A stretch of 64,000 bases of DNA, taken from positions 31,001 through 95,000 of the forward strand of contig VZRS01003931.1 in the NCBI GenBank assembly GCA_013398055.1, in the 5' to 3' direction. Source of the stretch: Ifrita kowaldi. Lineage: Eukaryota; Chordata; Aves; Passeriformes; Cinclosomatidae. Both the position numbers and the translations under genes were made by a program. Each line of letters begins with the position of its first letter. Within the stretch, counting starts at the first letter, position 1. The notes beneath the pieces are model-generated. The model ran no database searches. It was not told the origin of the DNA and was given only the letters and a program-made list of their open reading frames with translations. Shown here one piece after another: positions 46,481 through 57,912 of this stretch.

Positions 46481-49400
46481 ACAGCCACCCCCATGCTCTG
46501 CTCTAATTCCGCTTTGAATAATCCGGTTCTGCCTGTCCAGTTCCTTTGCCTTTTCAATCGGCTCCAGCTCCACGCTCTCTTGTTCTCCCTGGGCTATTGT
46601 GTGCTGCCCCTCCAGAGCCCTGGAGCTGATGGGACCCTGCTCTTCAGGGTAACAAACGCATTTCCATCCCCCCGCTCCGAGTGTTCAGGCAGCTGTGGGG
46701 TATTCCAGAATCCCAGCTGGCACACGAATCCTCCAAGGCACATTTGATCTGCTGCTTTGTGCGTGCTGTGAGTCCTAAAGGGCCGCTGGAACGTGGGGCA
46801 GCCTTGGGGCGGGACACTCCAGGCTCTCCAAACATGGGAAACTGAATTTAGGGCTGATGACAGACTTGGGAAGCTGAGGAAGGACTCGGTGCCTTTCAGT
46901 GGGGCGAGCCAGCAGAGGGAATGAAGAGAGAATGGCTTCTCTAGGAAAACTGAGCAGAGTTTTAGGACAGCTGGTGGCTGCAGGGGCTGTGGGATGACAG
47001 CCTGTAACTGAACACTGGCTACAATCAGCTCTCAGTTCTCTGGGATAACAGGGAGGGAAGAACACAGGGGAGGGAGTGACCCAGACAAAGCAAAACTGCA
47101 AATAATAAGAAACAGATGTAAATGAAACTAAAACAATCATGTAGTTGGAGCGTTCAGCTTTGGAAAAACTTCTCGGAAGGGGTCTGCAGGAGCGGGGGCA
47201 AGGCTGGCACATGGGCTCTGTCAGGCGGTGTGGGAGACAAGGATGGGAATGGAGGGCAAGAAAATCCCCCCACGGCTCATGGAGAGCTGGGGATGCGGTT
47301 TTCCTGCAGGCACAAGGTAGGCTTGGCTCACTCTGGAGAGGCTGCAGCCACCAAAAAGCCTCTCTGTGCCCAGCTGCTGTCACGGCTCTGCTCTGACCCA
47401 CAGCACGCACCTGAGCCCTCCCCAGCAAGGTCCAGAGCCAGGGGTGGGTTCCCAGGGCATGGGAAATCAGGGCAGAGCTCTGGATCACTGCCCCTTCCCA
47501 AAGCACTGATCCCACTTTCCACACCAGCATCACAGAGGATGTGCTGAGTGTGAACTGCCCTTAGGAGAATCCAGCGTTGGGGCACAGCAGTGCAGTGAAA
47601 TCGGCACGAGAATCCCAAGATTTATGGACATGTCACTTCTCCAAGGCTCTGTTTCCCCTCTAAAAGCTCCTTGTGCAGCAGTGTTAGTGCAGGGATGCTG
47701 TGCAAGCTCCCGGTGTTGTTCCTTTGACCATCCTGGCAGCTGATGAAGAGGTGCAAAAAATATCTGGAGGCTGATGCAGCTCACAGAACTGCGAGGGAGC
47801 CGCCGGGTCCTGTGTCTTTTGGGACATGGCTCCTGTGGGAATGGTTTGCAAATCTTCCAGTGTCAATTTGCTTCCAGATTTTTGCAAAACCCCAAACGCT
47901 GAAAAAAAAATCTTTTCCAGGAAATTTCATTACCGGGCTGCTTTAATCTCCCACAAGCTTTGTAAGGAAAGGCAAAAATGAGAGGAGGAATAGGGAAAAA
48001 ACTCCAAATCTTGTGGTCAATTAATAGGGCAGCACTTTGAAATGCATTATTGAGCTGGACAGTGATGAATTTGGGATTAGTTAGCAGCAGTAAGTCACTG
48101 TCTGCCTCTCTGAGTGCTGGAAGCTTTGTTGCCATTTGCTATTAAAAGCATATGTTTGTGAGTAATATCAAGACATTCATCACAATAGTCCTCCTCCAAA
48201 ACCAAACAGTCATAGATCTGTCAGCTTCCAGGTGGCCAGAAGAGCTTCAGCCCAGGGAAAAAAAAAAGCCAGATAAGTTCAAAAAGATTGTGAAGAATAT
48301 TCTATACGAGCAAAGACATTCCTGGGAGAAAACAGCTCTGCTGGCTTGCTCCAAGAGGGAGGGACATCCAGCTGAAAAAAAAAACTTTAAAATCATTTTG
48401 GGTAACCAAATGTGGTGCTGAGGAACACAAAAGGGAGCCAGCCAGAGGCACATAAAGCTGGAGGGTGAGCTTTGGGCTGGATCAATGTGAGGCAGACAAA
48501 AAGAATGCAAACTGTGCTCAAATGATGCTGAGCTCGGATGTGGCAGGCGAAAATCAGGAGTCACAAGCACGGGCATGGAGCAGCTGCTGCGTGACGAGGG
48601 ACAGGGAGCTGCTTCCCATGTGCTTGCAGGGATGGATCTGCTGCTGACACGGGAGAGGGGATGTGTGGGGGCAGGAATGAGACAGCAGTGGTGGAGGAAA
48701 TGTTGAACTGCTGCTTTTGGCAGCGCTGAGGGCTTCTGGTTGCTTAAAACGAATGTGAAAGCAGTTTAAGGCTGCATGTTGGAAGCAGAGCAGTGGAGTT
48801 CCAGTTCCTTTGCTAATATGGTTCAATCTGAATTTCTTCTGCACCAGCCCAGGCTTCTCGTGCTTCTCCCCAAAGCTCGTTCCACCGTGTGCAGGAATCT
48901 CTGTGCAGAGAGAAGAGGTTTTAGTACAAATAAAACTTCTCCCAAAGTTTCCAATCTATTCTCGAGCTCCCCCCTCCTCTTAACTTTCCGGCTCCGATTC
49001 TGAAAGGACTCAAGTAAAACACAGAATCAAACCCAGAGGTTTTCAAACGTGACCCTTATCTGATTTTCTAGACTGCTAGAAGAGCCTTTTCACTGGGTGA
49101 AGCCACACAGAAGGATTCACACTCCCTGAGATTGTATAACCCTTGGCATGCAGAAGAAGGGTTGTTTTTAAAGGAGATTTTCATTGTTTGTGCACAATGG
49201 ACTTATATTTAGCCAAGAAACCCATGTTTTAAATTCAAATTCTCTTGGAAAAACAATAGCTTCAATTAGAGGGGGAATGTTTGCAAAGCCAAGAGTGATT
49301 TTGGAAACATTTGGATAGTTCTGGAGGTTTCACTTTACCACCCCTTGGGTCGCTCATGCAAAGATCTGTGCCTTTGCATGGTGCACAGAGATTGTTATTT

Positions 49401-50974
49401 CCACACCAAATCTTTTACAGATTTATTTACTGCTCTGTGTTGCTCTTGACTCTGTTTGTTATAAGATTTTCTATTTTTATTGTTGTTGGCCCTCCTAGAC
49501 ATCTTCAGAGACGAAGCTTGCTAAAAATAAAGATATTTGCCATGACCATAATGCCTGTCACAGGAGGATGTCAGAGTGCTTTAAAACTGGTTGTAATTGT
49601 TCCTCACGCATTGTACAAAAGGAGTAAGAGATGAGCAGAGCCACAGAGACCTTGCTAAGATCCCAACACGCTGGGAAAATGTTTCTCCTTCTGCCTAGCC
49701 CTGGCAGAAATGATTTTCCCTCCAGAAGTCCGTTTGTAACCATTACTTTTGCCTCTGCTACATCTTTCACAGAATACATTGATGTTAGGGGGACTTGGAT
49801 GGGGAAACAGGGCTCTTGTGTGAGCAGAAATGGGAAATGTGGCTGTGGGGGAATGCCAGGGGCTGTGGGAGATGCTGAGACAAAACTCGAGGCTGATGGC
49901 TCGTGCACACATCCCTGACTTGACTCCAACCAAGAACACGTCGATCCCTGCAGCTCTCTCTGCCTCTCTTTGTCACAAACTCGGGGCCCAAAGGTCACTT
50001 CTCACGCTGCACTCAACAAAAATTGCCTTTTAACCACCCTTCTGCTCCCAGTAACCAAATACCTCAAAGCTGAGAAAGGCAGAAGAGGAGGAGATAAGAA
50101 AGGAACAGAAAGGAGTGTGGTGCGCTCGAAGAAGCAGCCTTTGTCTGTCAGAATTCCACCTTGCTGAGTTTAAATGAATTAAAAATGCCTCTCTGTGCTC
50201 CAGCAGTGACCTTTGAAGACATCTGGGGATGAGACCACAATTTTAGCCTCATCATTCTACTCAGCACCAAGTTGTTCTGATCCTGAGGCCAAAGGGCAAG
50301 GAAATGTCCTCAGATGCTGCCTCGACAGCTGCGATAAATCATCTTGGATTCTATTCTGGGATGTGAGAGAGATGAACATTTAAATACATACTTCAATCTG
50401 GTCAAACACTGTCCAGATACCACAATCTCTGCATTTCCTGTCCCTAATTTTGAAGCACTGCCATTCATGACAACCCTCTAAGGAGCACGTGGCCCTTTTC
50501 ACTTTGGGGATATTTTTTAAGGATTTGGGGTTTTTTTTTTGTGTTCCTGAAGCCTGTCCCCAGGGAGCCTGTAGTAGATGACGTGGAAAAGCCCAACGTG
50601 TGTACGAGAACATCGCTGCGGGCGAGCACCTCAAATAGAATGGAAACATCTTGGCCTCATAAAAAAGTTTCTGCTTTGGAAACGGAACCCTCCTCCCTTC
50701 CCCGCAGATATTCCCACAAGGTCAGGGCTGCAGTGTGGAAACAGCCCTGGCATTGGGAGCGGGGAGCTCCCAGCCACCCTCACCAGCACTTGCAGCAGCG
50801 GTTAATGGGGAGAGGATGGGATCCCTCCAGGCTGGACACGGCTCTGGGTGGGGAGCAGTTCCTGACAACCCTCAATGTGCCCAGCCCTCGCTGTTTCCTG
50901 CGGGCTGTTCCCTCTGAGATGTGTCTGCTCTCGGTGTGCGCTGCAGGACGAGCTCTGTGCTGTCTCAGCAACGT
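46481..50974. other. Upstream intergenic sequence, no gene recognised
   Basis: No exon or RNA gene was recognised. Open frames such as 46775-47533 on the minus strand (252 codons) have no domain and lie in a GC-moderate region where stop codons are scarcer. No named repeat apart from short A-runs. Confidence 0.5.
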
Positions 50975-51244
50975 TTCCCACTCCGTCCAACCTGGCCTGG
51001 GGCACTTCCAGGGATAGCACATCCCCAGCCTTCCTGGGCAACCTGTTCCAGTGCCTCCCCACCCTCGCAGTAAAGAATTGATTCCGTATCCCTAACCTGA
51101 ATTTCCCTTGTTCCAGTTTGTGCCCATTCCCCCTTGTCCTGTCACTGCAGTTCCTGATGAACAGTCCCACTCTGGCTCCCCGCAGCCTCCTCAGGCACTG
51201 GAAGGTTCCACTCAATCATCCACACCAGCTCCTGGCCCTGCACC
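50975..51244 (-). mobile_element. CR1 LINE 3' region fragment
   Basis: CCAACCTGGCCTGGGGCACTT, GGGCAACCTGTTCCAGTGCC, CACCCTCGCAGTAAAGAATTG, CCCATTCCCCCTTGTCCTGTC and CACTGCAGTTCCTGATGAA are the reverse complement of CR1. The very 3' tail is missing from the left end. Confidence 0.85.
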
Positions 51245-51352
51245 GACACCCCAAACCCCATTCTGTCCCTGGGAGCCGTGTCCAAATCCTCCTGGAGCTC
51301 TGGCAGCCTTGGGGCCGTGCCCATTCCCTGGGGAGCCTGGGCAGTGCCAGGC
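51245..51352 (-). mobile_element. Second CR1 fragment of another type
   Basis: GTCCAAATCCTCCTGGAGCTC, TTGGGGCCGTGCCCATTCCC and TGGGGAGCCTGGGCAGTGCC match a different CR1 subfamily in reverse orientation. It abuts the previous fragment, so it is either a nested or adjacent insertion, or an internal part of one older element. Confidence 0.65.
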
Positions 51353-51485
51353 TGTTCCCATCCCGATCTCGTTCCCCATCCCAGTCCCGTTCCCATCCCG
51401 ATCCCATTCCCATCCCGGTCCCGTTCCCCATCCCGAGGCTGTTCCCATCCCGGTCCCGTTCCCCATCCCAGTCCCGTTCCCATCC
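51353..51485. repeat. CCCATCCC(G/A)-type simple repeat at a gap edge
   Basis: Repeats of TCCCATCCCG, GTTCCC and CCATCCCAGTCCC units run directly into the assembly gap. This GC-rich low-complexity run probably caused the assembly break. Confidence 0.8.
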
Positions 51486-52058
51486 NNNNNNNNNNNNNNN
51501 NNNNNNNNNNNNNNNNNNNNNNNNNNNNNNNNNNNNNNNNNNNNNNNNNNNNNNNNNNNNNNNNNNNNNNNNNNNNNNNNNNNNNNNNNNNNNNNNNNNN
51601 NNNNNNNNNNNNNNNNNNNNNNNNNNNNNNNNNNNNNNNNNNNNNNNNNNNNNNNNNNNNNNNNNNNNNNNNNNNNNNNNNNNNNNNNNNNNNNNNNNNN
51701 NNNNNNNNNNNNNNNNNNNNNNNNNNNNNNNNNNNNNNNNNNNNNNNNNNNNNNNNNNNNNNNNNNNNNNNNNNNNNNNNNNNNNNNNNNNNNNNNNNNN
51801 NNNNNNNNNNNNNNNNNNNNNNNNNNNNNNNNNNNNNNNNNNNNNNNNNNNNNNNNNNNNNNNNNNNNNNNNNNNNNNNNNNNNNNNNNNNNNNNNNNNN
51901 NNNNNNNNNNNNNNNNNNNNNNNNNNNNNNNNNNNNNNNNNNNNNNNNNNNNNNNNNNNNNNNNNNNNNNNNNNNNNNNNNNNNNNNNNNNNNNNNNNNN
52001 NNNNNNNNNNNNNNNNNNNNNNNNNNNNNNNNNNNNNNNNNNNNNNNNNNNNNNNNNN
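51486..52058. other. Assembly gap (573 N)
   Basis: An uninterrupted run of N between a simple repeat and a CpG island. Any frames reported across it are meaningless. Confidence 0.99.
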
Positions 52059-52420
52059 GCCCGCCGCGCCCCGGCGCCGTGCGAGCGGGCAAAGTGGTTC
52101 AAACCCATCGCTGCGGGAGGCCCCGCCGCCTGCGCCGGCACCGGGTGGCTGAGGGGGCCGGGGCGGAGTGGCTGTGCCGGGGAAGGGCGAGGGGAGAGCG
52201 GGGAGACGCGGCCGGGCTGAGGGCAGGGTGCCAGCCTGGCCGGGGCTCGCAGGGATTTGGGATAATCGGGCTGAAATCCCGGTGGGAAAGGTGTCGGGAG
52301 GCTCGGCAGAAATGCGAACTCGGCGCTCCCGGTGGGTGTGTCTGCTGCCGCCTGTGCCCTGAAATGGTTTTTCGGGCAGGTGGGTGCTGCCTTTTGGAGA
52401 GAAAAGGAATTATCGAGCGC
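52059..52420. promoter_or_regulatory. CpG island beside the gap, probable promoter
   Basis: Very GC/CpG-rich sequence (for example GCCCGCCGCGCCCCGGCGCC) starting at the gap edge and fading by about 52420. It likely continues into the gap. It may be the promoter of a gene running to the right, whose exons I cannot place, or a divergent promoter. No first exon can be defined because part is missing. Confidence 0.5.
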
Positions 52421-53743
52421 TGATTGTCCTTCTGCTCCGGTCCTAGTCGGTTGTTGCGATAACTAAGTTCGTTTTAAAGGTTGTTCTACTCGTTTATCAA
52501 AGGTCTGCAATCGTTCCACGTGGGTGCGTGTAACAGGGATCGTCCCTGCTGCCAGGGAAGGAGACAGGCGGGTAATTGCATGATTATGCAGAATTTTTAA
52601 TGAAGTTACGCTGCTGTGTAAATAGAGCCCAGCAAGTGGCTGGGCTGGCGCTGGAGCTCAGCTGACTCACGGGGAAATATTGCAGCCTGGCAGTGAAACA
52701 CCCAAAGCAGCGCACAGAGAACCCTCTGCGAGGAGTTCCCTTGGTCTGAGCTCCCGCAGGGGCTTGAATTCCTCAAATCCAGCAGAGGATCAGGCTGGGG
52801 TGCCCCCTCTGAGCAGTTTGGGTTTCATAATCCCACATTTTCATTGCTCCAAGGGCAGTTTTCCATCTCCTTTCTGCAGTCGTAGCAGGGACTGCTGCAC
52901 ACCGATTTACTGGCTCTGTTTTCACCTGTGTGTAAAAGGAGCAGGATTTTCCTATTTCTTTTCCAGTTTAACTCCAGGCCCAGCTGGACTGAACCCAGTC
53001 CAAACTGGGTGTTTGCAGTTTCCCAGTAACACCCCTAACACGAGACATTCATCTTTGCTTTTCCAATCCCTGGCTGTGGAGACCTCACTGAAAGTCTTTG
53101 GGAGAAGATTTCCCAGGGCTTTATCCTTCCCTAATCTTACTAAACGTGGGGTTTTTTTCAACATAATTTGTGGTTTTTAATTGCCCATCACAGACACAGG
53201 TGAGATTAAGGCCGGGAGAGGTGAGTCATGACTTTGCTGTGGAGTTCTGCACCCCAGAGGCGAGGGATTGACTCAATCCATGGAATATTTTGGATGCATT
53301 CCTGAGATCAGCTGGCTGAGCCTCACATTGAGAGGGCACATGGAAGGCAGTGCGTTTCCCTGTGGCTGTGCAGCCAAACCTGAGCTCATCCCAGTGGGAT
53401 TTGTTTTCTGGCTAAACCTCCCCAGCCCTGGATTCATTTTTGCTCCTGGGCTTGCCTGGATTTTGCTTGGGATGGTGGATGGAGGCTGGGCAGGTGCTGT
53501 TGCCTCCCACTTCCCCTCCTGAAGTACTGTGGGTGTTCTTTCCCAAGAAACTTTTCCATGTTTTATCTTTGGGAAGCAGATTCTCCTCATTGTGCTTCAA
53601 GTGGAGAATCTGCTGTTTCAGTTCTGTGCAGAAATTGTAGAGCAGTGCTGGTAGCACTAAATAATTGCCTGAAATTGGCTTCCAAATTCCTTAATTAGTC
53701 ATTTAATCAATGCTGTGGAATCTGTCAGCATCAATGTTTTAGG
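52421..53743. other. Non-coding sequence after the CpG island
   Basis: No exon recognised. Two AP-1-type heptamers are present: TGACTCA at 52663-52669 and TGAGTCA at 53222-53228, the second followed by ATGACTTTGC, an NFE2L2-like core. The frame 52680-53180 has no recognised domain. Confidence 0.45.
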
Positions 53744-54401
53744 TGCATGTGTAACTTGGCTAAACTTACTGTCAGTATATAAACTTACTGTCAATATCAT
53801 TTTTTCCTTCAACCAGCCCAGGAAATTAAGGTCTGGGTGCTGTATTTTAAATCTGGATCAGTTTATTTGCATGTCCAGCAAGTAAAAATTCTGTTTGCTT
53901 TGTCATAAAGGAATAAGAAAAACCTGAGCCTCCTTTATAAAAACACTGAAATACATGAACAAAGTCCCTTTGGAAGCTGCTTTCTTCAGGATTATGCTAA
54001 TCTGTAGTGATTGTACAGGACTTTACATATTTTTTTTTTTAGTAAAATATGCAATTTTTACCAGTATTTCCAGTCATCATCTGTGTTCCAGGCTGGAAAA
54101 GTTCCAGGTTTGTGGCATTGTCAGACCCGTTAGCATCCCAGGGACTGCTGTTCCTGACTTTGCTTCTCAGACACTCCATTCCTCTGCAGTATCTCTGTAA
54201 AAATTAAATTCAGAGCCTGAACTCATTAGCAGCCAGTAATGAGGTTTAACCTGAATCATCTCCCCCTGCCTAAGAGAACTTGCCCGTGTTTCAGTGTGGA
54301 TCAGCTGTGCTGTGCCTCGGGCTGTTGTCATTTCCTTGGTGTGAGCACCGGCCCTTTGCTGGGATTTCACAACGTTCCTGTGGCAGCTCCAGCCTGGCAG
54401 G
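53744..54401. repeat. False-duplication pair A, copy 1
   Basis: 658 bases that recur almost exactly at 54403-55042 after a single N. It differs from copy 2 by a 19-base internal duplication of AAACTTACTGTCAGTATAT, a T-run length change and single-base changes (for example G/C at the base before TTAGCATCCC). The sequence has no recognised gene. Confidence 0.9.
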
Positions 54402-54402
54402 N
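54402..54402. other. Single-N join between duplicate copies A
   Basis: One N marks where two assembled pieces were placed end to end. The base after it restarts the sequence seen at 53744. Confidence 0.95.
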
Positions 54403-55042
54403 GCATGTGTAACTTGGCTAAACTTACTGTCAATATTCACATTTTTTCCTTCAACCAGCCCAGGAAATTAAGGTCTGGGTGCTGTATTTTAAATCTGGAT
54501 CAGTTTATTTGCATGTCCAGCAAGTAAAAATTCTGTTTGCTTTGTCATAAAGGAATAAGAAAAACCTGAGCCTCCTTTATAAAAACACTGAAATACATGA
54601 ACAAAGTCCCTTTGGAAGCTGCTTTCTTCAGGATTATGCTAATCTGTAGTGATTGTACAGGACTTTACATATTTTTTTTTTAGTAAAATATGCAATTTTT
54701 ACCAGTATTTCCAGTCATCATCTGTGTTCCAGGCTGGAAAAGTTCCAGGTTTGTGGCATTGTCAGACCCCTTAGCATCCCAGGGACTGCTGTTCCTGACT
54801 TTGCTTCTCAGACACTCCATTCCTCTGCAGTATCTCTGTAAAAATTAAATTCAGAGCCTGAACTCATTAGCAGCCAGTAATGAGGTTTAACCTGAATCAT
54901 CTCCCCCTGCCTAAGAGAACTTGCCCGTGTTTCAGTGTGGATCAGCTGTGCTGTGCCTCGGGCTGTTGTCATTTCCTTGGTGTGAGCACCGGCCCTTTGC
55001 TGGGATTTCACAACGTTCCTGTGGCAGCTCCAGCCTGGCAGG
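54403..55042. repeat. False-duplication pair A, copy 2
   Basis: 640-base second copy of 53744-54401. Sequence continues uniquely from 55043, as expected if the two copies are alternative haplotypes of the same segment. Confidence 0.9.
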
Positions 55043-56902
55043 GATTGGGAGCTGGGAGGGGAGCAGGGCTTCATTTGGATGTGATTCATTGCTTGGGGAG
55101 GCTGCTGGCAGCACATGGAAAACACATCCATGGCCAGGAGCCACTGAGCCAAGCTCTGCTTCTCTGCCACCACTGCTGTGTCCTAGCCCTTGCCTTTACC
55201 TCTGAGAGTTTTTCCTTCTGTTTGCAAGGAGCTGCTGAATTAAGAGAAATGGAAACAGAGAGCACTGCTGAGGCATTCTGCATAAAAAAATCCATTAAAA
55301 AATAAAGTTACTGTTTCAGCAGTGTTTAAAGGGGGATCTGTGGTTCTGGGGTGAACACAGAGTGAGCAGGGCTGAATTCCATGGGCCTGACTGCATCCTC
55401 CCACCCAGGATGTGTTTTCTGTGCTCTGAGATAGTTGTGGAGCTGAGTTTTTGAGTCAGAACTTGGGGGTTTTGTTGAATTGACAGAACTTTTGGAGAAG
55501 GAGGCCAGAACTTGAGAATGAAGCAAGGTGCAAAGCACAGAGCTGGGCTTTTCCTCTCTGGCAGCTTGTGAGAAGTCTGTAGTAAGCTGTGAGCGGAATA
55601 TTGTTTCTTGTAGGCAATTAGAGCCACTTCCTCCTAGATTCATCTCTAATTGCTCGTTAAACCAGTAGGACACGCCTGAAGAGCTCCAATCCAGGATACA
55701 AATTGGGGGTAGCCTTATATACTCTGAATCAGGGTACAATTATTGCCTTCAGTGCTGGAGGGGAGGTGGCTGCAGCGTTTGTAGGTCCCACATTTCCATT
55801 TGCCACCTGAATAATTTACACTGGGCAGCCCAAGCAGGGCTGTGGTGTCCCTGGTGTGTAATGTCACCTCACTGCTGTCACCTGTAGGACTTTGGTTTGT
55901 CTTTATCAGAGAATTAACATTTATAACATTTATTTTTATCACTGAAAGAAGGCAGGGTAGAAGTAGAGCTGGCTAAGCAGATTTCTGTCTCCAGCAGCGC
56001 TCTGCTTCTTGACTGACTTGTTAAGCTGAAAGAAGCAAAATATTCATCTTTGCACTTAAAACCCGGCCTGAGAATAACTGAGAATAATTGTTTGAGGGGG
56101 GAAAGAGATTCATAACCCTTTGGGAAACAGAGAGGAGGTCACTTCAAGGTTTTCCCACGTGTTGTTTGTGCTGTGTGATGCTGTGTGATGCTGTGTTTAT
56201 TGCTGCATTCTCCAGATTTGGGGCTTCTGACAGTTTGGGGCTGGAAGCAAAGGCAGGCTGCAGTTCAGCTGGGCCACACAGGTTCCCTTGGAATGAGCTT
56301 TAGGATTTTGCAGGAGTCCTGAACACATACATGAGCTTTCCTGCTGTTCTGGTGTCTGCTTTGATTGGCTATAAACTTTTAAAATTTCATGCTTTAATTG
56401 TCTGCAGGAAAATGAGAGATTATGAGAGATCCCAACTGTGTTGTGCCATGGAGTTGAGGAAACTGGGCACTATGTGGTTAATTTGTTCAAAGTAGACACT
56501 AATTATATTAGAGGACTTCAGAGCTGCTACAATTTAAAAATGAAGTGTGAATACCTGGGGGAAGATGTTAAAATAACAGTGTAACTTGTTCAAGAAGTGC
56601 TCTATATTACCAAATCTCTCGTTTGGTTCTTTAATCAGGATTTAGAGCAAATGCTTTTATTGCCTTGGATTCATCTGTGTTTACATGCACATCACTCACT
56701 GTCTTGTTGCTATTAAAAAAGAAATGGCTTTCTCCAGCAGATGTCAGTTTGAGGGATTCCTACACTTGCTGCCAAAATAAAGGGCAGCACTGTAGATCAT
56801 TATGGTTTGTTTCTGTGTTGTATTTTATATTTTCAGCTCCTTTTATAGTGGGTACTTAAAGTGGGCTTGTAAAACAGATGGGGATAAACTTTGTTATGAA
56901 AG
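55043..56902. other. Non-coding sequence, no gene recognised
   Basis: No exon recognised. A 10-base unit CTGTGTGATG is repeated twice plus a partial copy at 56171-56196. A short frame ending in TAA next to AATAAA at about 55300 has only a weak acceptor before it and is not called. Confidence 0.45.
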
Positions 56903-57161
56903 AACAAGAGGGAATGGTTTTAAACTAAAAGTGGGTTAATTTAGACTAGAAAGGAATGAATTTTTTCCATTAAGGTTGGTAAAGCACTCACACAGGTTGC
57001 CCAGAGAAGCTGTGGCTACCCTTGGATACCTGGAAGTGTCCCAGGCACATGGGATGGGGCTTGGAGCAACCTGGGGTAGGGGAAGGTGTCCCTGCCCCTG
57101 GCAGGGATGGCACTGGATGGGCTCTAAGGTCCCTTCCAACCCAAACTATTCCATGATTTAT
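56903..57161 (+). mobile_element. CR1 LINE 3' fragment
   Basis: ACAAGAGGGAATGGTTTTAA, TTTAGACTAGAAAGGAATG, CACAGGTTGCCCAGAGAAGC, GGGGCTTGGAGCAACCTGG, GGAAGGTGTCCCTGCCC and the terminal TAAGGTCCCTTCCAACCCAA with CCATGATTT match CR1 in sense direction. Confidence 0.92.
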
Positions 57162-57610
57162 CCACTTATCCTCTCCTGCACTGAGTTGTGAATATATTTC
57201 CCCATTCTGACCCATTGATTGGCCCCACAGCTGAATTTTACTGCTCTGTGCCTGTGTAATATCTGAAGTTACAACCTATTTATAAATGAAACATAAACCT
57301 ATTTATAAATCCGTAGTGTTTGGCTTTGCCTTCCCTCAGCATCCACTTCCTCACTTTCCACAGCATTGTCCCTGCACTGTTTGATGTGTGAGGCTCCTGA
57401 TAAAATCTCGCTGCCAGCTCCCAGAAGAACAATGCTGGTAAACACTGGGCCTTGCACAGCTGGGATCTGTTGGTGTTTGTTCTTTTAGAGGCCCAGAGAG
57501 CTGCAGAATCTCTGAGAGCTGTGCTGGCAAAGGACCCGCTCCTATGTGTGTTACTGGGTCATTGGGAGAAGCCCAAGGTCAGGAGAAATCAGGTGGGTGG
57601 AGAAATCAGG

Positions 57611-57831
57611 TGGAGGAACTGGGAACAGTGGTGAGGTGGGAGGCAGTGGCTGAGGAGGCTGGGATGAACTGGGATGAACTGGGAGCAGTGGTGATGTGGG
57701 AGGCAGTGGCTGAGGAGGCTGGGATGAACTGGGACCAGTGGTGATGTGGGAGGCAGTGGCTGAGGAGGCTGGGATGAACTGGGATGAACTGGGAACAGTG
57801 GTGATGTGGGAGGCAGTGGCTGAGGAGGGGA
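57611..57831. repeat. Minisatellite, 50/60-bp units
   Basis: About four units of CAGTGGTGATGTGGGAGGC then AGTGGCTGAGGAGGC, joined by one or two copies of the 10-base TGGGATGAAC, so the period is 50 or 60 bases. It produces repetitive frames on both strands (minus-strand Ser/Pro/His-rich) that are not genes. Confidence 0.85.
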
Positions 57832-57860
57832 AGGAGCTGCTGGCAAAGGGCAGCGCTAAG

Positions 57861-57912
57861 CAGTGGTTCTGTTTTTCCTACCCTTTCAGTGGTTCTGTTT
57901 TTCCTACCCTTT
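57861..57912. repeat. Exact 26-bp tandem duplication
   Basis: CAGTGGTTCTGTTTTTCCTA plus CCCTTT occurs twice in a row without a mismatch. This suggests a recent replication-slippage event, next to the minisatellite. Confidence 0.85.

Noticed and set aside
46775..47533. 252-codon minus-strand frame upstream of the RASL11-like gene
   Set aside because: Rich in Cys/Pro/Ser with no domain. It sits upstream of the CpG promoter and has no splice continuity with exon 1.
51108..52423. Several frames of 300-380 codons across the N gap
   Set aside because: They are mostly undefined residues. The defined ends lie in CR1, simple repeat and CpG-island sequence.
55203..55310. Possible terminal exon ending in a TAA next to AATAAA
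   Set aside because: The acceptor (TTTGCAAG) is only moderate, the coding part is about 35 residues with no recognised homology, and no upstream exon could be paired with it.
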